A stretch of 64,000 nt of DNA from an uncultured Paracoccaceae bacterium. GTDB lineage: Bacteria > Pseudomonadota > Alphaproteobacteria > Rhodobacterales > Rhodobacteraceae. The notes beneath the pieces are model-generated. The model was not told the DNA's origin. It worked only from the letters and a program-made list of their open reading frames with translations, and ran no database searches. A program made the position numbers and the translations under genes. Shown piece by piece: positions 34,213 through 43,063 of this stretch; the stretch's first letter is position 1; each line of letters starts with the position of its first letter. The stretch is from NCBI GenBank assembly GCA_947503775.1, contig CANNFE010000009.1, positions 1 to 64,000 of the forward strand. The letters are read 5' to 3'.

Positions 34213-35946
34213 ATGAACGTATTTGCAGATATTCGTGCGCTCGTGATCGAGGCGCTTGAGACCTTGGCGGCCAACGGGACGCTGCCGGGCGGTTTGGCCT
34301 ATGACAACGTGGCGGTCGAGCCGCCGCGCGATGCGGGTCATGGCGATATGGCGACGAATGCCGCGATGGTGCTGGCCAAGCCTGCGAGGATGAAGCCGCG
34401 CGATATCGCTGAGGCTTTGGCGCCGCTCCTTTCAGCCGATGACCGGATCTCAGATGCGAGCGTGGCCGGGCCGGGGTTCCTGAACATGCGGCTGGCCGAT
34501 GGGGTCTGGCAGAATGTGGTGCGGGGAGTGCTGACGAACCCCGGTTACGGCCGGTCCGATGCGGGGCAGGGGCGGAAGGTGAATGTCGAATATGTCTCGG
34601 CCAACCCCACCGGGCCTTTGCATGTGGGCCACACGCGGGGCGCGGTCTTTGGCGATGCGCTGGCGTCGCTTCTGGATTACGCGGGCTATGAGGTCACGCG
34701 GGAATACTACATCAATGATGGCGGCGCGCAGGTCGATGTGCTCGCCCGGTCAGTCTATCTGCGGTATCTGGAGGCGCATGGGCAGGAGGTTGCGTTCGAG
34801 GACGGGACCTATCCGGGGGAGTACCTCAAGGATGTCGGACAGGCGCTAAAGGACAAGGTTGGCGACCAGTTCGTGGACAAGGGCGAGCAGTACTGGCTTG
34901 AAGAGGTGCGGGAGTTCGCCACCGACGCCATGATGACGATGATCCGCGAGGATCTGGCTGCGATCGGCGTCGAGATGGATGTGTTTTACAGCGAGAAGTC
35001 GCTGTACGGCACCGGACAGATCGAGGCGGCGATTGCCGATCTTGAGAGCAAGGACCTGATCTATCGCGGCACGCTGGAGCCGCCCAAGGGCAAGGTGCCG
35101 GAGGACTGGGAGCCGCGGGAGCAGATGCTGTTCCGGTCGACCGCGCATGGCGACGACGTGGATCGGCCGATCCAGAAGTCGGATGGCTCCTGGACCTATT
35201 TCGCGCCTGATATTGCCTATCACTATGACAAGATCTCGCGCGGCTATGACGCGCTGATCGACGTCTTCGGGGCGGATCACGGCGGCTATGTGAAGCGGAT
35301 GAAGGCGGCGGTTTCGGCCTTGTCGGATGGCAAGGTGCCGGTGGATATCAAGCTGTGCCAGCTCGTTCGGCTCTTCAAGGATGGCGCGCCGTTCAAGATG
35401 AGCAAGCGGGCGGGTACGTTCATCACCCTGCGGGATGTCGTGAACGAGGTCGGCGCGGATGTGGCGCGGTTCACGATGCTGACGCGCAAAAACGATGCGC
35501 CGCTCGATTTCGATTTCGCGAAGGCGGTCGAGCAGTCGAAGGACAATCCGGTTTTCTACGTCCAATACGCTCATGCGCGGGTGCAGTCAGTTCTGCGCAA
35601 AGCCGAGATCGATGTGAGTGATGCCGCATTGGCCGAGGCGGATCTGGGCAAGCTCGATCACGAGGCGGAGCTGGATTTGGCGCGGAAGATTGCCGAATGG
35701 CCACGGTTGGTGGAGATCGCGGCAAGGACCAACGAGCCGCACAGGATCGCCTTCTATCTATATGATTTGGCTGGTCTTTTTCACAGCCTTTGGAATCGCG
35801 GAAACGATGAGCCGTCGCTCCGTTTCCTGCAGGAGGGCGATGAGGCCACAAGTCGGGCCAAAATCGCGCTCGCGCGGGCTACGGCGGTTGTCATTGCACA
35901 GGGCCTCGGTATCCTTGGTGTCACTCCTGCGGACGAGATGCGCTGA
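34213..35946 (+). CDS. argS: Arginyl-tRNA synthetase
   Basis: 577-aa class I synthetase charging tRNA-Arg. The HIGH motif is HVGHTRGAV (about residue 136-144) preceded by '[11 protein letters not shown]'; the KMSKS-like motif is '[10 protein letters not shown]' (about 395-404). An N-terminal Add1 domain (about 1-85) and a DALR anticodon-binding domain at the C-terminus ('[28 protein letters not shown]'-type block) complete the enzyme. It heads a run with SPOR protein, nagZ, scpA and scpB, an order conserved in many alphaproteobacteria. Confidence 0.97.
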   Translation: MNVFADIRALVIEALETLAANGTLPGGLAYDNVAVEPPRDAGHGDMATNAAMVLAKPARMKPRDIAEALAPLLSADDRISDASVAGPGFLNMRLADGVWQNVVRGVLTNPGYGRSDAGQGRKVNVEYVSANPTGPLHVGHTRGAVFGDALASLLDYAGYEVTREYYINDGGAQVDVLARSVYLRYLEAHGQEVAFEDGTYPGEYLKDVGQALKDKVGDQFVDKGEQYWLEEVREFATDAMMTMIREDLAAIGVEMDVFYSEKSLYGTGQIEAAIADLESKDLIYRGTLEPPKGKVPEDWEPREQMLFRSTAHGDDVDRPIQKSDGSWTYFAPDIAYHYDKISRGYDALIDVFGADHGGYVKRMKAAVSALSDGKVPVDIKLCQLVRLFKDGAPFKMSKRAGTFITLRDVVNEVGADVARFTMLTRKNDAPLDFDFAKAVEQSKDNPVFYVQYAHARVQSVLRKAEIDVSDAALAEADLGKLDHEAELDLARKIAEWPRLVEIAARTNEPHRIAFYLYDLAGLFHSLWNRGNDEPSLRFLQEGDEATSRAKIALARATAVVIAQGLGILGVTPADEMR

Positions 35947-36017
35947 AGCGTACGGGACGCCGCCAGGAGGAGGCAGTGTGACAAGGACCGGCGGTGCGAT
36001 CCGCCGTGGTGATATAG

Positions 36018-36971
36018 ATGGCAGTTCAGACGATGACCGATGGGGCCGGGGCCTCGATTGGCGCGGGCCGAGTGGCAAATGCCGCTGGCGCGATGATGTC
36101 CCTTGCGCTGATGATCGGCGTGGCGGTGTGGGGCTATAAGCTCTTTGTGCGGGATGTCAGCGGAATACCGGTTGTCCGGGCGGTCGACGGGCCGATGCGT
36201 CAGGCGCCGGACAATCCCGGCGGGACGATTGCGTCGCATCAGGGGCTTGCGGTGAACGAGATCGCAGCGGTGGGCGTCGCTTCCGGACCGCAGGATGCGT
36301 TGAGGCTGGCGCCGGGTGCGGTTGATCTGACTGGCGAGGATCTGCCCGGCGAAGAGCTGGCGCCGGTGGCCCAGACAGCAGAGGCCCCCGAGCCGAGCGA
36401 TGGACCCGCGATTGGCCTGACCGCCCCGATGATTGTCGAAGCCTACGGCCTGGAGGACAGCCCGGGGGCGGTCGAGGCCGATGCGGATATCGAGATGGCT
36501 GCGAGCCAGCCGGTTCGGCCCGAACCTGAGATCGATCCGATCCAGGCGGTTCTGGAAGCGGTCGTTCTGGACGCGCCGTCGAGCATGATCATTCCGGCCA
36601 GCGTGCCCGGGGTCGTGCGCTCGGAGCGTCCGAGGATGCGGCCAGCCGGTGCGCGGATGCGTCCGGCGCCCGTCGAAACGCCAGTCCTTGCCACGGCTAT
36701 CGATGCCGCCGCGATCTCGGTCGGGGCGCATCTGATCCAGCTTGGCGCCTATGACAGCGACGCCGTTGCTCAAAGTGAATGGGCCCGCCTTTCGGGCCGG
36801 TTTTCGGATTATCTGTCGGGCAGGTCTCCGGTCGTTCAGGAGGCCGAGCGGGCGGGGCGGACATTCTACCGGCTGCGCGTTGCGGGGTTTGAGGATATGA
36901 GCGATGCGCGGCGGCTATGCTCCGCGCTTAAGGCGGCGGGAACGGACTGCATTCCGGTCGTCGCCCGGTAG
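36018..36971 (+). CDS. SPOR domain-containing cell-division-type protein
   Basis: 317-aa bitopic protein: one membrane helix near residues 24-44, a long low-complexity Pro/Glu/Ala-rich periplasmic linker (about 50-225), and a C-terminal SPOR domain (about 235-315) with 'GAHLIQLGAYDSDAVAQSEWARL' at its start and 'GFEDMSDARRLCSALKAAG' near the end. SPOR domains bind denuded glycan strands at the division septum. The gene lies between argS (71-base gap) and nagZ (2-base gap), so it forms an operon with the N-acetylglucosaminidase, consistent with cell-wall remodelling. Confidence 0.9.
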   Translation: MAVQTMTDGAGASIGAGRVANAAGAMMSLALMIGVAVWGYKLFVRDVSGIPVVRAVDGPMRQAPDNPGGTIASHQGLAVNEIAAVGVASGPQDALRLAPGAVDLTGEDLPGEELAPVAQTAEAPEPSDGPAIGLTAPMIVEAYGLEDSPGAVEADADIEMAASQPVRPEPEIDPIQAVLEAVVLDAPSSMIIPASVPGVVRSERPRMRPAGARMRPAPVETPVLATAIDAAAISVGAHLIQLGAYDSDAVAQSEWARLSGRFSDYLSGRSPVVQEAERAGRTFYRLRVAGFEDMSDARRLCSALKAAGTDCIPVVAR

Positions 36972-36973
36972 GT

Positions 36974-37969
36974 ATGGGGCAAAGCGCGTTTATCAGTGGG
37001 TGCGCCGGGCCGGAGCTTGGCGCGGCGGAAGCGGACCTGTTCCGGGCTGCGGATCCTTGGGGCTTTATCCTTTTTGCCCGAAATATCGAGACGCCCGATC
37101 AGGTACGGCGGCTTGTCCGCGATCTGCGAGAGGCGGTGGGGCGGCAGGCTCAGGTTCTGATCGATCAGGAAGGCGGGCGTGTTCAGCGGCTGACGCCGCC
37201 GATCTGGCGGCAATATCCTCCGGCCTTGGATCAGGTGCGGGCCACCGGCGGGTCGGTGCGCGCGATGTATTTGCGGCAGCGGCTGATTTCCGAGGAACTG
37301 CGGGATCTCGGGATCGATGTGAATTGCGTGCCGTGCCTCGATCTTCTGATGGAGGAGGCGCATCCGGTGATGGCGAACCGCCTTCTGGGGCGAGATGCCA
37401 GTGAGATCGTGCCGCTGGCCCAAGCGATCATCGACGGGGGACGCGATGGCGGCGTGCAATCCGTCATCAAGCATCTGCCGGGCTACGGGCGGGCGACCGT
37501 CGACAGCCACAAGGATCTGCCGCGTGTCAACACGGCCCTGTCGGTGCTGCAAGAAACGGATTTCCCGCCATTTCAGGCCTTTGCGGGCGAGGCGATGGGG
37601 ATGACGGCGCATATCCTCTTTACCGATGTGGATGCGGAGCGTCCGGTCACTCAGTCGAAAGCGGGCATCGGGCTGATCCGGAAGGAGATCGGATTTGACG
37701 GCCTTTTGATGACCGATGACATCTCGATGGAGGCCTTGTCGGGTGATGTGGCCGAGCGCGCGAGGTTGTCGCTCGAGGCGGGTTGCGATCTGGTTTTGCA
37801 TTGCAACGGGGCCTTTGAGGAAATCGAGACCGTCGCCGCGACATGCGGGCCGATGAGAGAAGAGGCCCAGAAGCGGGCGGATGCCGCGCTGGCGGCGCGC
37901 TCTGCGCCGGTTGAGGATGACATCCCCGCGCTTTTGGCAGAATATGAGATGCTGTTGAAAGGCATCTGA
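36974..37969 (+). CDS. nagZ: Beta-N-acetylhexosaminidase (GH3) NagZ
   Basis: 331-aa cytoplasmic glycosidase that removes GlcNAc from anhydromuropeptides in peptidoglycan recycling. GH3 motifs: 'LIDQEGGRVQRL' (about residue 63-74), 'VIKHLPGYGRATVDSHKDLP' region containing the conserved Lys-His and the Asp/His pair of the mobile catalytic loop (about 162-181), and 'LLMTDDISMEAL' with the nucleophile Asp (about 244). The usual KHFPGHG reads KHLPGYG here, as in other Rhodobacterales. It sits two bases after the SPOR gene and one base before scpA. Confidence 0.95.
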   Translation: MGQSAFISGCAGPELGAAEADLFRAADPWGFILFARNIETPDQVRRLVRDLREAVGRQAQVLIDQEGGRVQRLTPPIWRQYPPALDQVRATGGSVRAMYLRQRLISEELRDLGIDVNCVPCLDLLMEEAHPVMANRLLGRDASEIVPLAQAIIDGGRDGGVQSVIKHLPGYGRATVDSHKDLPRVNTALSVLQETDFPPFQAFAGEAMGMTAHILFTDVDAERPVTQSKAGIGLIRKEIGFDGLLMTDDISMEALSGDVAERARLSLEAGCDLVLHCNGAFEEIETVAATCGPMREEAQKRADAALAARSAPVEDDIPALLAEYEMLLKGI

Positions 37970-37970
37970 T

Positions 37971-38759
37971 TTGGCCGACCCCGAAAGCAATGTGATCTCT
38001 GTTCAGGATCGGCTGGCCGCCGAGGCCCTGATCGTGGATGTCGAAGGCTATGAGGGGCCGCTTGATCTGCTGCTGACGATGAGCCGCACGCAGAAGGTGG
38101 ATCTTCGCCAGATCAGCGTTCTGGCCCTGGCGCAGCAATACCTCGCCTTTATCGAGACGGCGCGCGATCTGAGGATCGAGCTGGCGGCGGATTACCTGGT
38201 GATGGCGGCCTGGCTGGCGTTTTTGAAGTCGCGCCTTTTGCTGCCGCCCGATCCCGAGGAAGAAGGACCGTCGGGCGAGGAGCTGGCCGCGCATCTGGCC
38301 TTTCAGCTGGAGCGGCTTCAGGCGATGCGGGACGCGGCGGCCAAGTTGATGGCGCGCGATCAGCTGGGGCGCGATTTCTTTGCGCGCGGGATCACCGAGG
38401 ATGTCACGCGTGTGCGGCGTGTGACCTATACGGCGACGCTGATCGATCTGATGCAGGGCTATGCGCGAATTCGGACCAAGGACGAGTTCCGGCCCTTCGT
38501 GATGGACCGCGATGCGGTTTTGACCATGGAAGAGGCGTTGGCGCGGATGCGGCCCTTGATCGGATTTGCGGGTGAGTGGACCGATATTGTCAGCTATCTG
38601 CCCGAAGGCTGGGAGATGGATCCGGCCAAGCGGCGGTCGGCGACGGCGGCGACCTTTGCCGCCTCGCTCGAGCTGGCCAAGGAGGGGCGGCTTGAGATCC
38701 GCCAGAGCGACACATTCGCGCCCATTCAGATCCGGAGGCGAGATGGCAGAGACAGCTGA
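37971..38759 (+). CDS. scpA: Segregation and condensation protein A
   Basis: 262-aa kleisin subunit of the Smc-ScpAB chromosome condensation complex. The family-defining N-terminal 'VEGYEGPLDLLLTMSRTQKVDL' region (about residues 24-45) binds the Smc neck; 'LAADYLVMAAWLAFLKSRLLLP' follows. The start is a TTG directly after the nagZ stop (one-base gap); a GTG eight codons in is the alternative. It overlaps scpB by 17 bases, so subunits are co-translated. Confidence 0.95.
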   Translation: MADPESNVISVQDRLAAEALIVDVEGYEGPLDLLLTMSRTQKVDLRQISVLALAQQYLAFIETARDLRIELAADYLVMAAWLAFLKSRLLLPPDPEEEGPSGEELAAHLAFQLERLQAMRDAAAKLMARDQLGRDFFARGITEDVTRVRRVTYTATLIDLMQGYARIRTKDEFRPFVMDRDAVLTMEEALARMRPLIGFAGEWTDIVSYLPEGWEMDPAKRRSATAATFAASLELAKEGRLEIRQSDTFAPIQIRRRDGRDS

Positions 38760-39381
38760 AGAGAGCCTCTTTGAAGCGCCGCCCATGGGAGAGCAGGAAC
38801 GGATGGTCGAGGCGATCCTCTTTGCCTCTGCCGAGCCGGTGACGATCCGCGAGCTGGCCGGGCGGATGCCCCATGGATGCGAGCCGGCCGAGGCGATCGT
38901 GCATCTGCGCAAGCGCTATGAGGGGCGCGGTGTGGCGCTGATGAAGATCGGCGATGCCTGGGCGTTTCGGACGGCGGCGGACCTTGGGTTTCTGATGCAG
39001 AAGGAGACGGTTGAGACGCGCAAGCTGTCCCGGGCCGCGATCGAGACGCTGGCGATCGTGGCCTATCATCAGCCGGTCACACGGGCCGAGATCGAGGAGA
39101 TTCGCGGTGTGAGCGTCTCGCGCGGGACGATCGATCAGCTGATCGAGCTGGAATGGATCCGGTTCGGGCGGCGGCGGATGACGCCGGGGCGGCCCGTGAC
39201 TTTCATCGTGACGGAGGCGTTTCTGGATCACTTCGGGCTTGAGAATGCGCGTGATCTGCCGGGCTTGCAGGAATTGCGGGCTGCGGGGCTTCTTGAGAAC
39301 AGGCCGCCGCCCGATGGGTTGCCCGCTGGCGAAGAGGGCGAGGACGACGATCAGACGGATATGTTCGAGGATGAGGCGTAG
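38743..39381 (+). CDS. scpB: Segregation and condensation protein B
   Basis: 212-aa winged-helix dimer subunit of the Smc-ScpAB complex. Two winged-helix domains are visible, with the family motif 'LSRAAIETLAIVAYHQPVTRAEIEEIRGV' region around residues 88-116. An acidic tail ('EEGEDDDQTDMFEDEA') ends the protein. The start at 38743 follows GGAGGCGAG and lies within the end of scpA; the longer open frame is a shadow of scpA. In many alphaproteobacteria tatABC follow scpB; here a 67-aa ORF and convergent dcd follow instead. Confidence 0.95.
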   Translation: MAETAEESLFEAPPMGEQERMVEAILFASAEPVTIRELAGRMPHGCEPAEAIVHLRKRYEGRGVALMKIGDAWAFRTAADLGFLMQKETVETRKLSRAAIETLAIVAYHQPVTRAEIEEIRGVSVSRGTIDQLIELEWIRFGRRRMTPGRPVTFIVTEAFLDHFGLENARDLPGLQELRAAGLLENRPPPDGLPAGEEGEDDDQTDMFEDEA

Positions 39382-39464
39382 ATCGGACGAAATTTGCCGG
39401 TGGCGGCCCATTACCCTCGAATAGATTTACCCGCGCTTTACCTTTGTTGGCGTAGGAGGCGATC

Positions 39465-39668
39465 ATGAACGCAAATCGATTGGTCAATATGTTGGTGCGG
39501 CGCCTTTTGAACAGAGGCCTCAATCGCGGGATCAATTATGCCGCGCGACGGGGAAAGGCGCCCGCAAAGATGACGCCGGAGGAGCGGGCCAAGGCGCAAT
39601 CGTCCCGCAAGATGAGCAATCGCGCGCGTCAGGCGCTGCGGCTCGGGCGGCGGTTCACGCGGTTCTGA
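39465..39668 (+). CDS. Small basic protein, unknown function
   Basis: 67-aa strongly basic protein (many Arg/Lys, few acidic residues). The N-terminal half 'MNANRLVNMLVRRLLNRGLNR' looks like an amphipathic helix, the C-terminal half contains 'TPEERAKAQSSRKMSNRARQAL'. GTAGGAGGCG precedes the ATG at ideal spacing. I recall similar short proteins in Rhodobacterales but no function. It lies after scpB and its end overlaps the 3' end of the convergent dcd by 14 bases. Membrane-surface or nucleic-acid binding would fit its charge; neither is shown. Confidence 0.75.
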   Translation: MNANRLVNMLVRRLLNRGLNRGINYAARRGKAPAKMTPEERAKAQSSRKMSNRARQALRLGRRFTRF

Positions 39669-40725
39669 ACTGCTTGGCGAGCTTGAGGCCCTGACCCTGA
39701 TAGTTCGACTTGATCCCTTGCCCATAAAGCTGCTTTGGCAGCTCTGACATCTCTTCGTAGATAAGCCGGCCCACGATCTGCCCATGCTCGAGCGCGAAGG
39801 GCGCTTCGTGGCAGCGCACCTCGAGCACGCCGCGAGAGCCTTGTCCTCCGGCAGAGGCATGGCCGAAGCCGGGATCGAAGAAGCCCGCATAGTGGACCCG
39901 GAACTCTCCGACCATGGCCAGATAGGGAGCCATTTCGGCCGCGTGGGTCGGCGGGATCGTCACGGCCTCTTGGCTGACGAGGATATAGAAGGCTCCGGGA
40001 TCCAGGATGATGCGGCCGTTCTGCGCTGTCACCGGCTCCCAGAATTCGGCGGCATCGTAGTGGTCGATCAGATTCAGATCGATCACGCCGGTATGGGGCT
40101 TTGCGCGATATCCGACGATGCCGCCCCCCGAGAGATCGACGGAAAAGCCAAGGCCGTCATTGATGACGGGATCGGTGTCGACGAGGGATGTTTCGGCGTG
40201 CAGGGCGCGAAGGGCCGCGTCATCGAGCACGGTTTCGCCATCCCGGAAGCGGATCTGGTTCAGCCGCTGACCCGAGCGAACCAGGACGGAGAAGGAGCGC
40301 GGGCAGATTTCTGCATAAAGCGGGCCGTCATAGCCGGGCGGGATCCGGTCGAATTCAACGCCGCCATCCGAAATCGCGCGGGTCAGCAGATCGAGCCGGC
40401 CGGTGGAGCTTTTGGCATTGGCCACGGCTTGGATCGATGGCGGCAGCGAAAGGCTTTCCAGAAGCGGGACCAGATAGACGCAGCCTTTTTCGAGGACCGC
40501 ACCGCCCCTCAGGTCGATCCGGTGCATCTCAAATTCGGAAAGGCGATCCGAGATCGAGCGGTCTTCTCCGGCAAGGAAACTGGCGCGGATCCGGTAGGCC
40601 ATGTCGCCCAGGCGCAGATCGAGGCTGGCGGGCTGGATCTGGCCGTCATCCAGCGGCCTTGCCGCCGATATCGCTCCAGCCCGGGCAAGTGCGGAGATCT
40701 GTTGGCTGGGCAGGACACCGGGCAT
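39655..40725 (-). CDS. dcd: 2'-deoxycytidine 5'-triphosphate deaminase, long (tandem-domain) form
   Basis: 356 aa, about twice the usual dCTP deaminase. Two dUTPase/DCD-fold halves can be read: the first with 'IQPASLDLRLGDMAYRI' (about 31-47) and 'ANAKSSTGRLDLLTRAISD' (about 108-126; the SSxGR motif), the second with 'VIDLNLIDHYDAAEFWEPV' and 'VGEFRVHYAGFFDPGFGH' (about 275-293). The enzyme makes dUTP from dCTP for thymidylate synthesis. This fused form is typical of alphaproteobacteria. It is transcribed from downstream of tRNA-Pro and converges with the 67-aa gene. Confidence 0.9.
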   Translation of the reverse strand: MPGVLPSQQISALARAGAISAARPLDDGQIQPASLDLRLGDMAYRIRASFLAGEDRSISDRLSEFEMHRIDLRGGAVLEKGCVYLVPLLESLSLPPSIQAVANAKSSTGRLDLLTRAISDGGVEFDRIPPGYDGPLYAEICPRSFSVLVRSGQRLNQIRFRDGETVLDDAALRALHAETSLVDTDPVINDGLGFSVDLSGGGIVGYRAKPHTGVIDLNLIDHYDAAEFWEPVTAQNGRIILDPGAFYILVSQEAVTIPPTHAAEMAPYLAMVGEFRVHYAGFFDPGFGHASAGGQGSRGVLEVRCHEAPFALEHGQIVGRLIYEEMSELPKQLYGQGIKSNYQGQGLKLAKQFRTA

Positions 40726-40748
40726 CGTCAGGACCTTCTTGAAACACG

Positions 40749-40780
40749 AAACGCCCGTGCCGAACCGGCTGCGGGCGTTT
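40749..40780 (-). terminator. Rho-independent terminator after tRNA-Pro
   Basis: AAACGCCCG (40749-40757) pairs with CGGGCGTTT (40772-40780), with a smaller CCG/CGG pairing inside the loop; on the minus strand it is followed by CGTGTTTC. It lies just after the 3' end of tRNA-Pro and before the dcd start, so it probably ends the tRNA transcript. Confidence 0.75.
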
Positions 40781-40786
40781 TCATAT

Positions 40787-40863
40787 TGGTCGGGCTAGCA
40801 GGACTCGAACCTGCGACCTTCCGTCCCCCAGACGGACGCGCTACCAGGCTGCGCCATAGCCCG
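40787..40863 (-). tRNA. tRNA-Pro (anticodon GGG)
   Basis: Full cloverleaf on the minus strand: acceptor stem CGGGCTA/TAGCCCG, D-arm with AGCCTGGTAGC, anticodon stem TCCGT/ACGGA around the loop CTGGGGG (anticodon GGG), T-arm GCAGG-TTCGAAT-CCTGC, discriminator A and an encoded CCA (40789-40787). A terminator follows. Confidence 0.97.
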
Positions 40864-40920
40864 ACTTGAGCGTCTTCATACTGGTTTGCGGAGCGGGGGC
40901 AAGCGCGAAAGGGCGGCATG

Positions 40921-41646
40921 TCAGCCGGAGGTCATCCGCGCGCAGATGTCACGCAAGGCTTTCAGATGCGGCGCAATTGAGTGCTGCTTTGCCGTGAGCG
41001 CGCTGCGGGGGGTCTTTGCGATGGCCGTTAGCAGGCCGGGGGATGCCGCAATGTCGTCGTCCAGCGGATCGTCCGGAATGCTCGCGCGCAGCGATTTTGG
41101 TTTGGCGGGCGCGGCTTCTTTTGCGGCGGGCTTTTCGGCAGGCTCGTTCATGAACGCAAAAAGCGGGCCGTAGTCGACCGGTTCGTCCTGTGCGGGCGGC
41201 TTGGATTCGACCGTTGGCGCAGGATCTTCCGCTTGAGGTTCTGCATGAGTGTCTGGGGGCGCCTGTCTGCTTGGCTCGGGCGGAGCGGTATCGGCTGCCG
41301 TTTCTTCGGCAGGCTTGGGCGCCTCGGCCTTGGCGCGGCGGGGGCGTTCGATCTGCGGCGTCTCTCCGGCCATGGGATCCGCACCGAAGGCAGCCACGTG
41401 GCGGATGCCCTTGGTTTTCAAAAGATCCTGGACGGCCTTGATCGTCATACCGTCTTCGTGGAGCAGCTTCTGAATGCCGCTCAGCAAGGCCATGTCGGCG
41501 GGGCGATAGTAGCGCCGTCCGCCGGCGCGCTTGACCGGTTTGATCTGGCTGAACTTGCTTTCCCAAAAGCGCAGGACATGCGCCGGAGCGTCAAGCCAGT
41601 CTGAAACCTCGCTGATCGTTCGAAAGGCGTCGCGAGCCTTGGGCAT
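40921..41646 (-). CDS. MerR family transcriptional regulator with long disordered C-terminus
   Basis: 241-aa regulator. The N-terminal MerR-type winged helix is at about residues 8-78 ('[24 protein letters not shown]', '[20 protein letters not shown]'). The remainder is unusual for MerR: a Pro/Ala/Glu-rich disordered region (about 95-200) and a short conserved helical end ('[15 protein letters not shown]'). There is no metal- or drug-sensing cysteine pattern. It lies five bases after ihfA at the end of the plsX-fabH-ihfA run, a position conserved in Rhodobacterales. Its ligand and targets are unknown; a global or nucleoid-linked role is speculation. Confidence 0.9.
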   Translation of the reverse strand: MPKARDAFRTISEVSDWLDAPAHVLRFWESKFSQIKPVKRAGGRRYYRPADMALLSGIQKLLHEDGMTIKAVQDLLKTKGIRHVAAFGADPMAGETPQIERPRRAKAEAPKPAEETAADTAPPEPSRQAPPDTHAEPQAEDPAPTVESKPPAQDEPVDYGPLFAFMNEPAEKPAAKEAAPAKPKSLRASIPDDPLDDDIAASPGLLTAIAKTPRSALTAKQHSIAPHLKALRDICARMTSG

Positions 41647-41651
41647 TCAAT

Positions 41652-41954
41652 TCAGCTCTTGTTGCCAGTCGCGACCCGGTCCTTCATCAGATGAGAGGGC
41701 CGGAAGGTGAGAACGCGGCGCGGATGGATCGGAACCTCCTCGCCGGTTTTCGGATTACGGCCCACACGCGCCGCTTTTTCGCGAACCGAGAAAGTGCCGA
41801 AGGACGAGATCTTGACGCTTTCGCCCTGTACCAGCGCGTCGGACATATGGGTCAGGACGCTTTCCACCAATTGGGCGCTGTCGTTGCGCGACAGACCCAC
41901 TTCGTTGAAGACCGCTTCGCTCAGATCCATGCGAGTGAGTGTCTTTTCGCCCAT
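41652..41954 (-). CDS. ihfA: Integration host factor subunit alpha
   Basis: 100-aa DNA-bending protein of the HU/IHF family that works as a heterodimer with IhfB. The beta-arm motif with the DNA-intercalating proline is '[17 protein letters not shown]' (about residues 61-77) after the helical body '[18 protein letters not shown]'. It lies between fabH (137-base gap carrying a likely own promoter with a TTATAAG element at about 42023-42029, minus strand) and the MerR gene. Confidence 0.97.
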   Translation of the reverse strand: MGEKTLTRMDLSEAVFNEVGLSRNDSAQLVESVLTHMSDALVQGESVKISSFGTFSVREKAARVGRNPKTGEEVPIHPRRVLTFRPSHLMKDRVATGNKS

Positions 41955-42091
41955 AACCTTGTCCTCCTGCGACCCTGATAACAGACCATGAAGGTTCGGT
42001 TTTTCCGAGTCAATCTCAACAGCTTATAAGAGGCAATTCGCGCACAGACCTGCCATAGAAACAGTTTGAGGTCGTCGATACCCGTCCGGGT

Positions 42092-43063
42092 CTACCACCG
42101 CAGGACGACGGCACCCCAGGCCAGACCGCCGCCGATTGCTTCGGTGACGATGATATCGCCTGTCTTGATGCGGCCGTCCTGAACGGCGATCGACAAGGCC
42201 AGCGGAATCGACGCGGCGGAGGTGTTTCCGTGATCGGCGACGGTCGTCACGACCCGCTCCATCGGGGTGCCGAGTTTCTTGGCCGTCGCCTGAATGATCC
42301 GGATGTTGGCCTGATGAGGCACGACCCAGGTGATGTCGTCATCGGTCAGACCGGCCTTCGCCAGCGCGGCCTCGGCGGTGGCGGCCAGCTTTTCGACCGC
42401 GTGGCGGAAGACCTCCTTGCCTTGCATGCGCAGATGGCCAGTGGTCTGGGTCGAGACGCCGCCATCGACATAAAGAAGATCGCGATAGGTCCCATCCGAA
42501 TGCAGGTCGGTAGCCAGAATGCCGCGATCTGCCTTGTCTCCGGAGGCTTCGGCCGCTTCGAGCAGGAGCGCCCCGGCGCCGTCGCCGAAGAGAACGCAGG
42601 TGCCGCGATCGGTCCAGTCCATGATCCGCGAGAATGTCTCGGCGCCGATCACGAGGACACGGTTGGCCTGGCCTGAGATAATGAGAGCGTCGGCCTGAGC
42701 CAGCCCATAGACGAAACCGGCGCAGACGGCCTGCACGTCATAGGCAAAGCCGCGCGTCATGCCGAGGGCGCTTTGCACCATCGTGGCGGCAGAGGGGAAG
42801 GTCAGATCGGGCGTGGATGTCGCCACGACGATCGCGTCCACGTCATCGGGCTTGAGACCCGCCATATCGAGCGCCTGCTGTGCAGCCCGGGTCGCCATCT
42901 GGGACGTCGTTTCGCCCTCGGCCGCGAAATGGCGACGCTCGATCCCGGAGCGGGCGCGGATCCATTCATCGGATGTGTCCAGAAAGCTCTCGAAATGGCT
43001 GTTTGGGACAACACGTTCGGGAAGATAATGGCCTATGCCAACCGGAACGGCGCGTCGGATCAT
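42092..43063 (-). CDS. fabH: 3-oxoacyl-[acyl-carrier-protein] synthase III
   Basis: 323-aa condensing enzyme that starts fatty acid synthesis by joining acetyl-CoA to malonyl-ACP. The Cys-His-Asn triad is intact: Cys in 'AVCAGF' (about residue 112), His in '[10 protein letters not shown]' (about 249) and Asn in '[10 protein letters not shown]' (about 279). The gene overlaps plsX by four bases (ATGA), as in the classical yceD-rpmF-plsX-fab cluster that ties ribosome, phospholipid and fatty acid synthesis together. Confidence 0.97.
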   Translation of the reverse strand: MIRRAVPVGIGHYLPERVVPNSHFESFLDTSDEWIRARSGIERRHFAAEGETTSQMATRAAQQALDMAGLKPDDVDAIVVATSTPDLTFPSAATMVQSALGMTRGFAYDVQAVCAGFVYGLAQADALIISGQANRVLVIGAETFSRIMDWTDRGTCVLFGDGAGALLLEAAEASGDKADRGILATDLHSDGTYRDLLYVDGGVSTQTTGHLRMQGKEVFRHAVEKLAATAEAALAKAGLTDDDITWVVPHQANIRIIQATAKKLGTPMERVVTTVADHGNTSAASIPLALSIAVQDGRIKTGDIIVTEAIGGGLAWGAVVLRW

